From contig DEWY01000005.1 of NCBI GenBank assembly GCA_002363865.1, positions 121,269 to 185,268 of the forward strand: a stretch of 64,000 nt of DNA, given 5' to 3'. The notes under the pieces are model-generated. The model was not told the DNA's origin. It did no database searches and was given only the letters and a program-made list of their open reading frames with translations. Below are positions 25,377 to 34,411 of the stretch, piece after piece. The stretch's first letter is position 1. Each line of letters begins with the position of its first letter. The translations under genes were made by a program, and so were the position numbers. Source of the DNA: Caulobacteraceae bacterium UBA3198 (GTDB taxonomy: Bacteria > Pseudomonadota > Alphaproteobacteria > Caulobacterales > Caulobacteraceae).

Positions 25377-25412
25377 ATGGCCATACGTTTCCGTCGCGAA
25401 ACGTATGGCCAT
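25377..25412. promoter_or_regulatory. Perfect 15-bp inverted repeat upstream of an RND operon
   Basis: ATGGCCATACGTTTC, a 6-base spacer CGTCGC, and its exact reverse complement lie 98 bases before the TTG start of the efflux adaptor. Each arm carries an ATGGCCAT core that is itself a palindrome. TATAAC just before the repeat could serve as a -10 element. It most likely is an operator for a repressor of the efflux genes; it lacks the U-run of a terminator for the upstream aldolase. Confidence 0.6.
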
Positions 25413-25509
25413 CGTTGTGTCATCAGACCAAGCCTATGGCTGAAGGCTGAGTCCCGTAGTCCCTGTCCCGCTTAACACACGCTCCGGTCCCGGAGCGACG
25501 GAGCCCCCA

Positions 25510-26649
25510 TTGCTGAGACGTCACTTCTTCCTCGTCGGCGCGCTGGTGATTGTGGGGCTGATGGTGGTGGTCGGAGGCCTGCGGATGGGCTTCGGCGCCG
25601 CCGCTCCCCAAGGCGGGGGGCCTGGCGGACCCGGCGGTCCGGGGGGCGGCGTGCCCGTCGCGGCGACCCTGGTTCAGAGCCACATCTTCAATGACACCGT
25701 CGAACTGCTGGGCGTGGCCAAGGGGCGGCAGTCGGTCACCCTGACGGCGGCGGCTACCCAGCTGGTGGAACGGGTCCGGTTCACCGACGGCCAGTTCGTC
25801 TCCAAGGGTGAGGTCCTGGTCGAGCTGAAGGACGCCGAACAGAATGCCGGCGTCGAACAGGCACGGGCGCGCCTGTTGCAGGCGCAGCAGACCCTGGAGC
25901 GCTGGAACACCCTGGCCGAGCAGGGCTTCGCCTCCCAGGCCGCGGTGGAGCAGCATGAGGCGGCCTATCGGACGGCCAAGGCGGATCTGGCCGCCGCCGA
26001 GGCCCGTCGCGGGGACCGCCTGATCCGCGCCCCCTTCGCCGGCGTCGTCGGCCTGACCGACATCACCCCGGGCGCCCTGGTCAATCCGGGCTCCACCATC
26101 GTCACCCTCGATGATCTCTCCTCGATCCGCGTCGACTTCCAGGTGCCGGAACGCTACCTGGCCGGTTTGCGGACTGGCCAGACCATCGTCGCCACCAGCG
26201 ACGTCTATCCCGACACCCAGATCCGCGGACAGATCGAGACGCTGGACACCCGGGTCGACGAGGCCACCCGCGCCATCACCGCCCGGGCCATCTTCCCCAA
26301 TCCCGACCGGCTGCTGCGGCCAGGCATGATGATGCGCGTGGCCCTGTCACGAGGTCAGCGCGAGAGCCTGGCCGTGCCCGAGGCGTCCGTCTCGGTTCAG
26401 GGCTCTTCCTCCTTCGTCTTCCTGATCGCCGAGGGCGAGAAAGGTCCCCGGGCCGAACAGCGGCCTGTGGTCGCCGGCATGCGCCAGAACGGCTTTGTCG
26501 AGATCCGTGACGGCCTGGAGGCGGGGGACCGCATCGTGGCCAATGGCGTCAACAAGGTGACCGGCGGCCAGCCGGTCCGGATCGCCGAGACCCAAACCCC
26601 TTCTGACGTCGCTGGCGTGGATCCCGCGACGGAACGGCCAGGCGCATGA
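25510..26649 (+). CDS. RND efflux periplasmic adaptor (membrane fusion protein)
   Basis: This 379-residue HlyD/AcrA-type adaptor links the RND pump to an outer-membrane channel. It has an N-terminal membrane anchor (VGALVIVGLMVVVGG), a Gly/Pro-rich linker, a lipoyl-type segment (GQFVSKGEVLVELKDAE), a coiled-coil hairpin at about residues 115-165 and the returning lipoyl half (RLIRAPFAGVVGLTDITPG), then a beta-barrel (VRVDFQVPERYLAGL-like). The start is TTG at 25510 with GGAG upstream. Its stop overlaps the pump start (ATGA), so the pair is one operon. Confidence 0.93.
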   Translation: MLRRHFFLVGALVIVGLMVVVGGLRMGFGAAAPQGGGPGGPGGPGGGVPVAATLVQSHIFNDTVELLGVAKGRQSVTLTAAATQLVERVRFTDGQFVSKGEVLVELKDAEQNAGVEQARARLLQAQQTLERWNTLAEQGFASQAAVEQHEAAYRTAKADLAAAEARRGDRLIRAPFAGVVGLTDITPGALVNPGSTIVTLDDLSSIRVDFQVPERYLAGLRTGQTIVATSDVYPDTQIRGQIETLDTRVDEATRAITARAIFPNPDRLLRPGMMMRVALSRGQRESLAVPEASVSVQGSSSFVFLIAEGEKGPRAEQRPVVAGMRQNGFVEIRDGLEAGDRIVANGVNKVTGGQPVRIAETQTPSDVAGVDPATERPGA

Positions 26650-29600
26650 CCCTTTCGGACCTCTCCGTCCGCCGCCCGGTCTTCGCCGCCGTCGCGGCGA
26701 TCATCCTCTGCGTGGTTGGCCTCGCCTCCTTCACACAGATGACGGTGCGGGAATTGCCGGCTGTCGATCCGCCGGTCATTTCGATCAGCACCGACTATCG
26801 CGGCGCCTCCTCCGAGGTGATCGAGGAGCGGATCACCGAGGTCATCGAGCGCCAGGTCGCCGGCATCGAAGGGGTCGACCGGATGACCTCAGGGTCCCGG
26901 GACGGCTCCTCGCGCATCAACATCCAGTTCAAGCTCAGCCGCGACCTGGATGCCGCGGCCAACGACGTGCGGGACGCAGTCTCCCGCGTCTCGGCGGCCT
27001 TGCCGCTGCAGGCTGACCCGCCACAGATCCGCAAGGCCGACGCCGACGCCCAGCCGATCATCTTCCTGGGCCTGTCCTCCACCACCCTGAACCGCCTGCA
27101 GCTGACCGACTACGCCAACCGCTACCTTGTCGAACGGGTTTCGACGGTGCCGGGCGTGGCGCAGGTGGGCGTGGGCGGGGCGCAGAACTACGCCATGCGG
27201 ATCTGGCTCGATCCCCAGGCCATGGCGGCCCGCGACATCACGGTCACCGACGTCGAAAGCGCGCTGAACGCCCAGAACCTGGAGCTGCCTGCCGGGTCTC
27301 TGGAAGCCGCGGCCAAGGACTTCACCATCCGGGTCGCCCGGGGCTATTCCACGGCCGAGGAATTCGCTGATCTGCCGGTGACCACGCCCGGCGACGGCGG
27401 CTACGTCACCCGGCTCGGCGACATCGCCCGTGTGTCGGAGGAGGCCGACGAGCGTCGGCGCATGTTCCGATCCAATGGCCGCGACCTGGTCGGCATCGCC
27501 GTGACCCGCCAGTCCCAGGCCAATGACCTGGAGATTTCCGACGGCATCCGCGCCCTGCTGCCCGAGCTGAACCGGGGCCTGCCCGAGGGCACCGAACTCA
27601 ATGTCGCCGTCGACTTCACCCTCTTCACCCGGCACGCCCTGGAAGAGGTCTGGATCACCATGGGCATCTGCCTGGCGATCGTCGGGCTGGTGAACTTCAT
27701 CTTCTTGGGCACCTGGCGGGCGGCCATCATCCCGACCGTCGTCGCGCCCATCTGCATTCTGTCGACCTTCATCGTCCTGGCGCCCCTGGGCTTCTCGCTG
27801 AACCTGCTGACCCTGCTGGCCCTGGTTCTGGCCATCGGCCTGGTGGTGGATGACGCCATCGTCGTGGTCGAGAACATTCAGAGGCGGATCGACGAGGGGG
27901 AGCCGGCGCCCGTGGCCGCCCAGCGCGGGACGCGTCAGGTCTTCTTCGCCGTGGTCGCCACCACCATCGTGCTGATGTCGGTGTTTGCGCCGCTGATGTT
28001 CCTGCCGGGCTATATCGGCCGGCTGTTCGTCGAACTCGCCGTCGCCGTCGCCGCGGCCGTCGCCTTCTCGTCCCTGCTGGCGCTCAGCCTGTCGCCCATG
28101 CTGGCGTCCAAGCTGCTGCGGCCCGCCAAGGGGCAGGGCTGGCTGGCCCGCACCGTCGATGGCGCGATGGACAGGCTGCGCAATTCCTACCACGCCTCGC
28201 TGGAGTTTCTGCTGGGCAAGCCCGCGGCCACCTGGGCGACCGGCGCTCTGGTGGTGGTCCTGGCGATCGCCGCCTTCGGGGTGTTCACCTATCTGCCCAG
28301 CGAACTGGTGCCCGAGGAGGACCGCGGCCGCGTCGATATCAGCATCAGTGGCCCCGAAGGCGCGGGCTACGACTATACCTATGATGCGGTGAAGCAGATC
28401 GAGGCCCGCCTCATGGAGATGTATGAGGCCGGCGAGGTGTCTCGCTATCTGGTCTCCATGCCCCGGTTCGGCGGTCAGCAGTACAATACCGGCAATGGCA
28501 ATGTGACCGTCCCAGAAGGTGGGGTGGACTCCAATGAACTGGCCGCCCAGCTCAACAAGGAGCTGGCCGAGTTCACCGGCGTTCGGGCCATCGCCTTCGT
28601 GCGTCCGGCCTTGCGCGGCAGTGAAGGCAACAGCGTCGATCTGATCGCCATCGGCGCCGAATACGACCAGATCGCCGACTGGCTGCGCCCGATCCAGGCC
28701 GCCGCCGAGCAGAACCCTGGCCTCGCCCGGGTGCGCATGGACTACGAGCCCACCTCGCCGCGCCTGCTGGTGACCATAGATCGTGAGAAGGCCGCAGCCC
28801 TCGGCGTCACCACCCAGGCGGTGGGCCGCGCCATGGAGACCATGTTCGGCTCCCGGCGGGTGACCACCTATATCCGCGAGGGCCGCGAGTACGACGTCAT
28901 CCTCCAGACCGGCCGCGAGGAACGGATGAGCCAGGAGGACCTCAACAACCTCTATGTGCGCTCGCAGTCCGGCGAAACCATTCCGCTGGCCTCGGTGGTC
29001 ACCTCAGAGGTTCGCGGCGACACTCCGGACCGTGAACGCACCGATCGGTCCCGCTCCATCGACCTTAGCGCCCAGCTCAACCCCGGCTATACGATCGGCG
29101 ACGCCATCAGCTTCTTCGAGGCTGAGGTGGCCAAGCAGCCTGGCGGAGTCGGGGTCATATGGGGCGGAGGCGCCCGGGACTATCTGGAGGCCGGCGGCGC
29201 TGTGGGTCTGGCCTTTGGCTTGGCCCTGCTGCTGGTCTTCCTGGTCCTGGCCGCTCAGTTCGAGAGCTGGATTCATCCGGGCGTGATCATGCTGACCGTG
29301 CCCGTGGCGGCGCTCGGGGGTCTGTTCGGCCTGCTGGTCGCCGGCTCGACCATCAACACCTACAGTCAGATCGGCCTGATCATCCTGGTGGGTATCGCGG
29401 CCAAGAACGGCATCCTGATCGTCGAGTTCGCCAATCAGCTGCGCGACGAGGGCCTGTCGATCCGGGAGGCGGTGATCGAGGCCTCCACCCTGCGCCTGCG
29501 GCCGATCATCATGACCTCGATCTCGGCGGCGGCCGGCGCCATTCCCCTGATCGTCTGGGGCGGGGCCGGGGGCGAATCGCGGCGCTCCATCGGGGTGGTG

Positions 29601-29762
29601 ATCTTCTTTGGGGCGATCTTCGCCACGATGCTGACCCTGTTCATCGTGCCGGTCTTCTACAACCTGCTGGCGCGGTTCACGAAGTCGCCCGAGCACATGG
29701 CCCGCCGGATCGAGGCCTTCGAAGAAGCCGAGCAGGCCCGCGTCGCCAACGCCGCCGAATAG
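26646..29762 (+). CDS. RND-family efflux pump permease (HAE1 type)
   Basis: This 1038-residue inner-membrane proton-driven efflux transporter has TM1 near the N-terminus (FAAVAAIILCVVGL), two large periplasmic loops and a TM4 proton-relay segment with the Asp pair (LVVDDAIVVVENIQRRI). The C-terminal half repeats the fold (GLIILVGIAAKNGILIVEFAN). Length and order match AcrB/MexB-like HAE1 pumps. It overlaps the adaptor by four bases. No outer-membrane TolC-type gene follows; a strong terminator ends the unit. Confidence 0.95.
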   Translation: MTLSDLSVRRPVFAAVAAIILCVVGLASFTQMTVRELPAVDPPVISISTDYRGASSEVIEERITEVIERQVAGIEGVDRMTSGSRDGSSRINIQFKLSRDLDAAANDVRDAVSRVSAALPLQADPPQIRKADADAQPIIFLGLSSTTLNRLQLTDYANRYLVERVSTVPGVAQVGVGGAQNYAMRIWLDPQAMAARDITVTDVESALNAQNLELPAGSLEAAAKDFTIRVARGYSTAEEFADLPVTTPGDGGYVTRLGDIARVSEEADERRRMFRSNGRDLVGIAVTRQSQANDLEISDGIRALLPELNRGLPEGTELNVAVDFTLFTRHALEEVWITMGICLAIVGLVNFIFLGTWRAAIIPTVVAPICILSTFIVLAPLGFSLNLLTLLALVLAIGLVVDDAIVVVENIQRRIDEGEPAPVAAQRGTRQVFFAVVATTIVLMSVFAPLMFLPGYIGRLFVELAVAVAAAVAFSSLLALSLSPMLASKLLRPAKGQGWLARTVDGAMDRLRNSYHASLEFLLGKPAATWATGALVVVLAIAAFGVFTYLPSELVPEEDRGRVDISISGPEGAGYDYTYDAVKQIEARLMEMYEAGEVSRYLVSMPRFGGQQYNTGNGNVTVPEGGVDSNELAAQLNKELAEFTGVRAIAFVRPALRGSEGNSVDLIAIGAEYDQIADWLRPIQAAAEQNPGLARVRMDYEPTSPRLLVTIDREKAAALGVTTQAVGRAMETMFGSRRVTTYIREGREYDVILQTGREERMSQEDLNNLYVRSQSGETIPLASVVTSEVRGDTPDRERTDRSRSIDLSAQLNPGYTIGDAISFFEAEVAKQPGGVGVIWGGGARDYLEAGGAVGLAFGLALLLVFLVLAAQFESWIHPGVIMLTVPVAALGGLFGLLVAGSTINTYSQIGLIILVGIAAKNGILIVEFANQLRDEGLSIREAVIEASTLRLRPIIMTSISAAAGAIPLIVWGGAGGESRRSIGVVIFFGAIFATMLTLFIVPVFYNLLARFTKSPEHMARRIEAFEEAEQARVANAAE

Positions 29763-29777
29763 TCCTGGCAAAAGAAT

Positions 29778-29803
29778 GGCCTTCCTCCGGGGGGAGGAAG
29801 GCC
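29778..29803 (+). terminator. Intrinsic terminator of the RND operon
   Basis: There is a perfect 11-bp stem (GGCCTTCCTCC / GGAGGAAGGCC) with a GGGG loop, 16 bases after the pump stop codon. Confidence 0.78.
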
Positions 29804-29931
29804 AAGTCGTCAGGATTGGGGGTGCTCCCAGGCCGGGGTCCAGGAGCGGTCATCGGGATCGACAGATGCAATGCAATCACGACCTCCCCAAGGTGGGGAC
29901 CTGACGGGCGACCGTCAAGATTGTATAGGCC

Positions 29932-29953
29932 AAAAAACGCGCGCTTTGCGCGT
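29932..29953 (-). terminator. Intrinsic terminator of the cytochrome c gene
   Basis: On the minus strand, just after the cytochrome stop, a stem ACGCGC / GCGCGT with a short loop is followed by a run of six T. This is a textbook intrinsic terminator. Confidence 0.82.
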
Positions 29954-29954
29954 A

Positions 29955-30503
29955 TCAGAGTTCAGCTTCCGCCGCCGACGCGGGGTCTGCCGCCGGCGCT
30001 TCAGCCGCGCCAGGCTCGAAACCCGATTCCACCTTCAGATAGGCGATGAGGTCCAGGCGCTTCTTCGGGTCGGCGAGACCGGCGAAGGTCATGCGATTGC
30101 CCGGCAGATAGGTCCGGGGATTGGCCAGCCAGGCGTCGAGACGTTCGGCGTCCCAGGTGAAGCCCGCCGTCTGCAGGGCGTCGGAATAGCGATAACCCTC
30201 CACCGTTCCGGCGGTGCGGCCGAAGACGCCGTGAAGATTGGGCCCGGTCAGATTGGGCCCGCCCTCGACCACGGTGTGGCATGACCGGCAAAGGCCGAAC
30301 TGCCGACGACCATTCTCCAGATCGCCGGTGTTGTAGGGGGCGGGCAGGGCGGCCAGCAGAGCCTGTTGCTCGGCCGCGCTGGGCGCCGCCGCCGGCGCCT
30401 TGGCTGAACCGTCCGGAGCTGAAGTCTCCACGCCGCCCTGGCCGCAGGCCGACAGTCCGATCAGGCATGTGGCCGCCAGGGCCAGATGGGTTGAATGAAG
30501 CAT
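29955..30503 (-). CDS. Lipoprotein c-type cytochrome (class I)
   Basis: This 182-residue exported cytochrome c has an N-terminal lipoprotein signal ending LSAC (residues 17-20) and a Pro/Ala linker. A single heme site CRSCH is followed by HGVFGRTAGTVEGY, and NRMTFAGL carries the distal Met ligand, as in cytochrome c2-like proteins. It is a membrane-tethered periplasmic electron carrier. The ATG at 30503 is best because it places the lipobox correctly. It has its own terminator and is monocistronic. Confidence 0.88.
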   Translation of the reverse strand: MLHSTHLALAATCLIGLSACGQGGVETSAPDGSAKAPAAAPSAAEQQALLAALPAPYNTGDLENGRRQFGLCRSCHTVVEGGPNLTGPNLHGVFGRTAGTVEGYRYSDALQTAGFTWDAERLDAWLANPRTYLPGNRMTFAGLADPKKRLDLIAYLKVESGFEPGAAEAPAADPASAAEAEL

Positions 30504-30745
30504 GTGGATCTGCGCGCCCCTTGCGAAATGTGGCCGCAAGCTAGCCCAGTCCCCGCGCCATGCAATGGCGCTTGCGCCCTGGCCGGCGACGAAAGGTGCA
30601 GGCGGCGGATCGGCGGGGCGCGGTCCCTGGCCATTCAGGCTAGCCCAGCTGGAGAGCGGCGGCGCCTCCGGCTTGGCCTCTCCAGTGCGGTCGACCCGAC
30701 TGAAGGGGAAAAGGGCCAAGGTACGAGGTCTGTGGGGACGAGGTC

Positions 30746-32191
30746 ATGTTAGGGTGGGCCATGATCTGGCTCCCCCTGTGCGCCGCCATCCTTGTGGTCG
30801 CCGCCGCCCCTCCTGGCGCCCTGGCCGCGCCGCTGACGGTGGCTCAGCGGGCGGCCATACTTGAGACTCTGCGTCAGGCGCCGGAGCCCCCTTCAGCGAC
30901 ACAAGGTCCCGTCGCGTCCGATGACCTGGAGGCCGAATTGCTGGCCCACGCCCGGCGCGAGGCTGGGCGTATCTCCGATCCGACGCAGATCAACCGGCTT
31001 TGGGCCCTGGTTCCGGCCAGGCGGGATATTGCGGCGGAATGGGCTGCGGCGCAGGCGCAGGGCGCCGCCGAAGCCTGGATTGCTGGGCTTTCGCCCCAGG
31101 ATCCCCGCTACCAGCGCCTTGTGGCGGCGCGGCGGGACTATGCGGCCAGGGTCGCCGCCGGAGGCTGGCCTGGGACGCCGACCGGCGAGGTCCTGCGTCC
31201 GGGGGATGTAGGACCGCAGATCGAGGTCCTGAGGGCGCGGCTGGCGGCCGAGGGTTTCGCCACGCCGGCGCCCGATCCCGAGGCCGCCGTTCCGGGGCCG
31301 CCAGAGGCCAGGTCCCCAGCGGTCTATGACGCGCCCCTGGAGGCGGTCGTCCGCCGGTTTCAGAGCCTTCGGGGTCTGGAGGCCGACGGGGTGGTCGGGC
31401 CTGCGACCTATGCCGCCCTGAATGTCAGCGCCCAGGCCAGGCTCTCGCAGATCGACGCCAATCTGGAGCGGGGGCGATGGCTGCCCCGTCCGTTACCGGC
31501 CACCCGGATCGAGGCCGATGTTGGCGCAGCCCGGGCGACGTTGTTTGTCGACGGGGTCCCAACCTTGGACATGCGCATCATTGTCGGCGCCCCGTCCACG
31601 AAGACGCCCATGTTCGCCTCGCAGATCGAGACGGTGGTCTTCAATCCCCCTTGGAACGTGCCGGCCTCCATCGCCAACGGCGAGATCCTGCCCCGGGCGG
31701 CGCGGGACCCCGGCTATCTGGCGCGCAACAACTTCATTTTTCGAGATGGTCGACTGCAACAGCAGCCAGGACCCACCAATTCCCTGGGCCAGGTGAAGTT
31801 AGACATGCCAAGCCCCTTCGGCGTCTATCTGCACGACACGCCCGGCCGGGCCGCCTTCGAACGGCTTGCGCGCACCCTGAGCCACGGCTGCATGCGCCTG
31901 GAGAAACCTCGCGAACTGGCCGCCCTCCTGCTGGCCAGCCAGGGATGGACGCGAGAGGCCGTGGACGCCGCCATCCTCCAGGGCGAGACGCAGCGGGTCG
32001 ATCTGGCTCGGCCGGTTCCGGTGTTCGTGGTCTACAACACCGCCCTGGTCGACGCAGACGGCCTCCACCTCCTGCCTGATCCCTATGGCTGGGACGCCCA
32101 GCTTATCGCCGCCCTGGAGCGCCAGACCCTTGCGCAGCTTGACCGCGACATGGCGCCGCCACAGAGCGAATGCGCCTCCGCCGCGGACTAG
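30746..32191 (+). CDS. L,D-transpeptidase (YkuD, YcbB-like)
   Basis: This 481-residue exported enzyme cross-links peptidoglycan through 3-3 bonds. It has a signal-anchor at residues 1-30, a peptidoglycan-binding-like region (FQSLRGLEADGVVGPATYAALN at about 210-230), and a YkuD catalytic domain in the C-terminal half with the Cys nucleophile in SHGCMRL and a preceding conserved His. The domain order matches YcbB/LdtD. The ATG at 30746 gives the proper signal. It is immediately followed by a DUF882/M15-like peptidase gene, a common pairing in alphaproteobacteria. Confidence 0.92.
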   Translation: MLGWAMIWLPLCAAILVVAAAPPGALAAPLTVAQRAAILETLRQAPEPPSATQGPVASDDLEAELLAHARREAGRISDPTQINRLWALVPARRDIAAEWAAAQAQGAAEAWIAGLSPQDPRYQRLVAARRDYAARVAAGGWPGTPTGEVLRPGDVGPQIEVLRARLAAEGFATPAPDPEAAVPGPPEARSPAVYDAPLEAVVRRFQSLRGLEADGVVGPATYAALNVSAQARLSQIDANLERGRWLPRPLPATRIEADVGAARATLFVDGVPTLDMRIIVGAPSTKTPMFASQIETVVFNPPWNVPASIANGEILPRAARDPGYLARNNFIFRDGRLQQQPGPTNSLGQVKLDMPSPFGVYLHDTPGRAAFERLARTLSHGCMRLEKPRELAALLLASQGWTREAVDAAILQGETQRVDLARPVPVFVVYNTALVDADGLHLLPDPYGWDAQLIAALERQTLAQLDRDMAPPQSECASAAD

Positions 32192-32225
32192 GGCCTGTTA
32201 AGCTCAACCGGTCAGGAGAAGTGCC

Positions 32226-32756
32226 ATGTCTTTGAACCGACGCACCCTCATCGGCGCCGCGCTCGGCCTGCCGCTGGCGCCGCCGGCCCTGGCTGCGAGC
32301 CCGGCGGCCCGCAGCCTCTCGGTCCTCAATCTGCACACCGGCGAGCGCCTGGCCGCCACCTACTGGGAGGCCGGGACCTATGTGGAGGACGCCCTGGCCG
32401 GTCTGGCCAAGGTGCTGCGGGATCACCGCACCGGCGAGACCCACGCCATGGCGCCAGGGCTGCTCGATCTGGTGGCCCGACTGCAGACGGAATTCGAGAT
32501 CGCCCAGCCGGTGCAGGTCATCTCTGGCTACCGATCGCCGCGCACCAATGAGGCGCTCCGTCAGTCCGGCGGCGGCGGAGTCGCCAAGCGCAGTCTTCAC
32601 ATGCACGGCCTGGCCATGGACATCCGCATGCCCGGCGTCGATCTCCCCAGATTGCGGGACGCCGCCTGGGGCCTGCAGGCAGGCGGCGTCGGCTATTATC
32701 CCGGCTCCGATTTTGTCCATGTGGATGTGGGCCGCGTCCGGCGCTGGGCCGGCTGA
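32226..32756 (+). CDS. DUF882/M15-like (YcbK) peptidase, Tat-exported
   Basis: This 176-residue protein has a twin-arginine signal (MSLNRRTLIGAALGLPLA) and a small M15 peptidase-like domain with metal ligands in SLHMHGLAMDIRMPG and FVHVDVGRV. Related YcbK/DUF882 proteins sit next to L,D-transpeptidases. It probably trims peptidoglycan stem peptides in the periplasm; the exact bond is not known. AGGAG lies nine bases before the ATG. It is 34 bases after the L,D-transpeptidase stop, so the two are likely one operon. Confidence 0.88.
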   Translation: MSLNRRTLIGAALGLPLAPPALAASPAARSLSVLNLHTGERLAATYWEAGTYVEDALAGLAKVLRDHRTGETHAMAPGLLDLVARLQTEFEIAQPVQVISGYRSPRTNEALRQSGGGGVAKRSLHMHGLAMDIRMPGVDLPRLRDAAWGLQAGGVGYYPGSDFVHVDVGRVRRWAG

Positions 32757-32839
32757 AATGCAATGCCGCGCGGTTGCCGCCCGGCGAGCTTCCGCGATAT
32801 GCCCACTCCCGAAAACATATCCGGGAAAGGGACGCGCCG

Positions 32840-34390
32840 ATGACCACCGAAGAACTCATGGCCCAGGACTTCGGGACCCTTTCGGCGCTCATCGCCGCGC
32901 AAGGCCGTGACCGTCCCGGCCATCCCGCCCTGGTGGATGGCGAGCGCACCCTCGACTATGCCGGGCTAAACAGCCTGATGGACCGGATCGCTGTGGCCCT
33001 GCAGCGGGACGGGGTCGGCCCGCACGAGGCCGCCGCCATCTGCGCCACCACCTCGCTGGAATATGCCGCGGTGTTCATGGGCGCCCTGCGCGCCGGCGCG
33101 GCCGCAGCCCCTCTGGCGCCGTCGTCCACCGCCGACAGCCTGGTGATGATGCTCAACGACTGCGGGGCCAAGGTCTTCTTCCTGGACGAGGGCGTCGCCG
33201 CCCTGCTGGAGCCGGTGGCCGATCAGATCACCGCAAAGCGCGTGGCCCTGGACGGCTCCTCGGCCGGGGTCCCCTTCCAGGACTGGCTGGCGGCGGAGGG
33301 CGCTGCGCCCCAGGCGGTCGAGGTCGGGCCCGACGACCCGTTCAACATCATCTATTCCTCGGGCACCACCGGCACGCCCAAGGGCATCGTCCAGCAGCAC
33401 GCCATGCGCTGGGGCCAGGTGCGGCGGGGGATCTACTCGGTCGATGCGGTGACCATGATCTCGACCCCGCTCTATTCCAACACCACCCTGGTCAGCTTCC
33501 TGCCGACGCTCGGCAACGGCGGCACGGCCGTCCTGATGCCCAAGTTCGACGCCGAGAAGTTCCTCAAGCTGTCGGCCAAACACCGGGCGACCCACGCCAT
33601 GCTGGTGCCCGTCCAGTACCGCCGGATCATGGAGCGGGCCGACTTCGACTCCTATGACCTCTCAAGCTTTGTCCTGAAATTCTCGACCTCCGCGCCGTTC
33701 TCGCCGGAGGTGAAGGCCGATGTGCTGAAGCGTTGGCCCGGCGGCCTGATCGAGTTCTACGGCATGACCGAGGGCGGCGGCTCCTGCATGCTGGTGGCCC
33801 ACGAGCATCCGGACAAGCTGCACACGGTCGGCCAGCCGATGAACGGCCACGACATCCGGCTGATCGACGAGGACGGCAAGGAGGTCCCCCAGGGGCATGT
33901 GGGGGAGGTGGTCGGGCGCTCGGGCGCGATGATGGTTGGCTACCACAACCAGCCGGGCAAGACCCGCGACGCCGAGTGGTACAGCCCTGAGGGCCTGCGC
34001 TTCATTCGCACCGGGGATGTGGGCCGCTTCGACGAGGACGGCTTCCTGACGCTCATGGACCGTAAGAAGGACATGATCATCTCCGGCGGCTTCAATATCT
34101 ATCCCAGCGACATGGAGCTGGAGCTGGCCAAGCATGAGGACGTGCTGGAATCGGCGGTGGTCGGCGTGCCGTCCGACCGCTGGGGGGAGACGCCGGTGGC
34201 CTATGTCACCCTGCGTCCGGGCAAGAGCGCCACGCCGGACGACATCAAGACCTGGCTCAACGCCCGGGTCGGCAAGACCCAGCGCCTGGCCGACGTGGTG
34301 CTGATCGACAATCTGCCCCGCAGCCACATCGGCAAGGTGCTCAAGAAGGACCTGCGCGACAGCTATAAGGGACCTGCGCTCACCGCCTGA
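32840..34390 (+). CDS. AMP-dependent acyl-CoA synthetase/ligase
   Basis: This 516-residue adenylate-forming ligase activates a carboxylic acid to an acyl-AMP and then acyl-CoA. The P-loop A3 motif IIYSSGTTGTPKGI is near residue 170, YGMTEGG near 308, RTGDVGRFDEDG with the hinge DRKKDMIISGGFNIYP follows, and the catalytic Lys is in GKVLKKDLRD at the C-terminus. The ATG at 32840 has AAGGGA upstream and starts the family fold directly. Likely medium- or long-chain or aryl acid; context does not decide. Confidence 0.92.
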   Translation: MTTEELMAQDFGTLSALIAAQGRDRPGHPALVDGERTLDYAGLNSLMDRIAVALQRDGVGPHEAAAICATTSLEYAAVFMGALRAGAAAAPLAPSSTADSLVMMLNDCGAKVFFLDEGVAALLEPVADQITAKRVALDGSSAGVPFQDWLAAEGAAPQAVEVGPDDPFNIIYSSGTTGTPKGIVQQHAMRWGQVRRGIYSVDAVTMISTPLYSNTTLVSFLPTLGNGGTAVLMPKFDAEKFLKLSAKHRATHAMLVPVQYRRIMERADFDSYDLSSFVLKFSTSAPFSPEVKADVLKRWPGGLIEFYGMTEGGGSCMLVAHEHPDKLHTVGQPMNGHDIRLIDEDGKEVPQGHVGEVVGRSGAMMVGYHNQPGKTRDAEWYSPEGLRFIRTGDVGRFDEDGFLTLMDRKKDMIISGGFNIYPSDMELELAKHEDVLESAVVGVPSDRWGETPVAYVTLRPGKSATPDDIKTWLNARVGKTQRLADVVLIDNLPRSHIGKVLKKDLRDSYKGPALTA

Positions 34391-34411
34391 GCGCAGGTCG
34401 CCTGATGGGGG

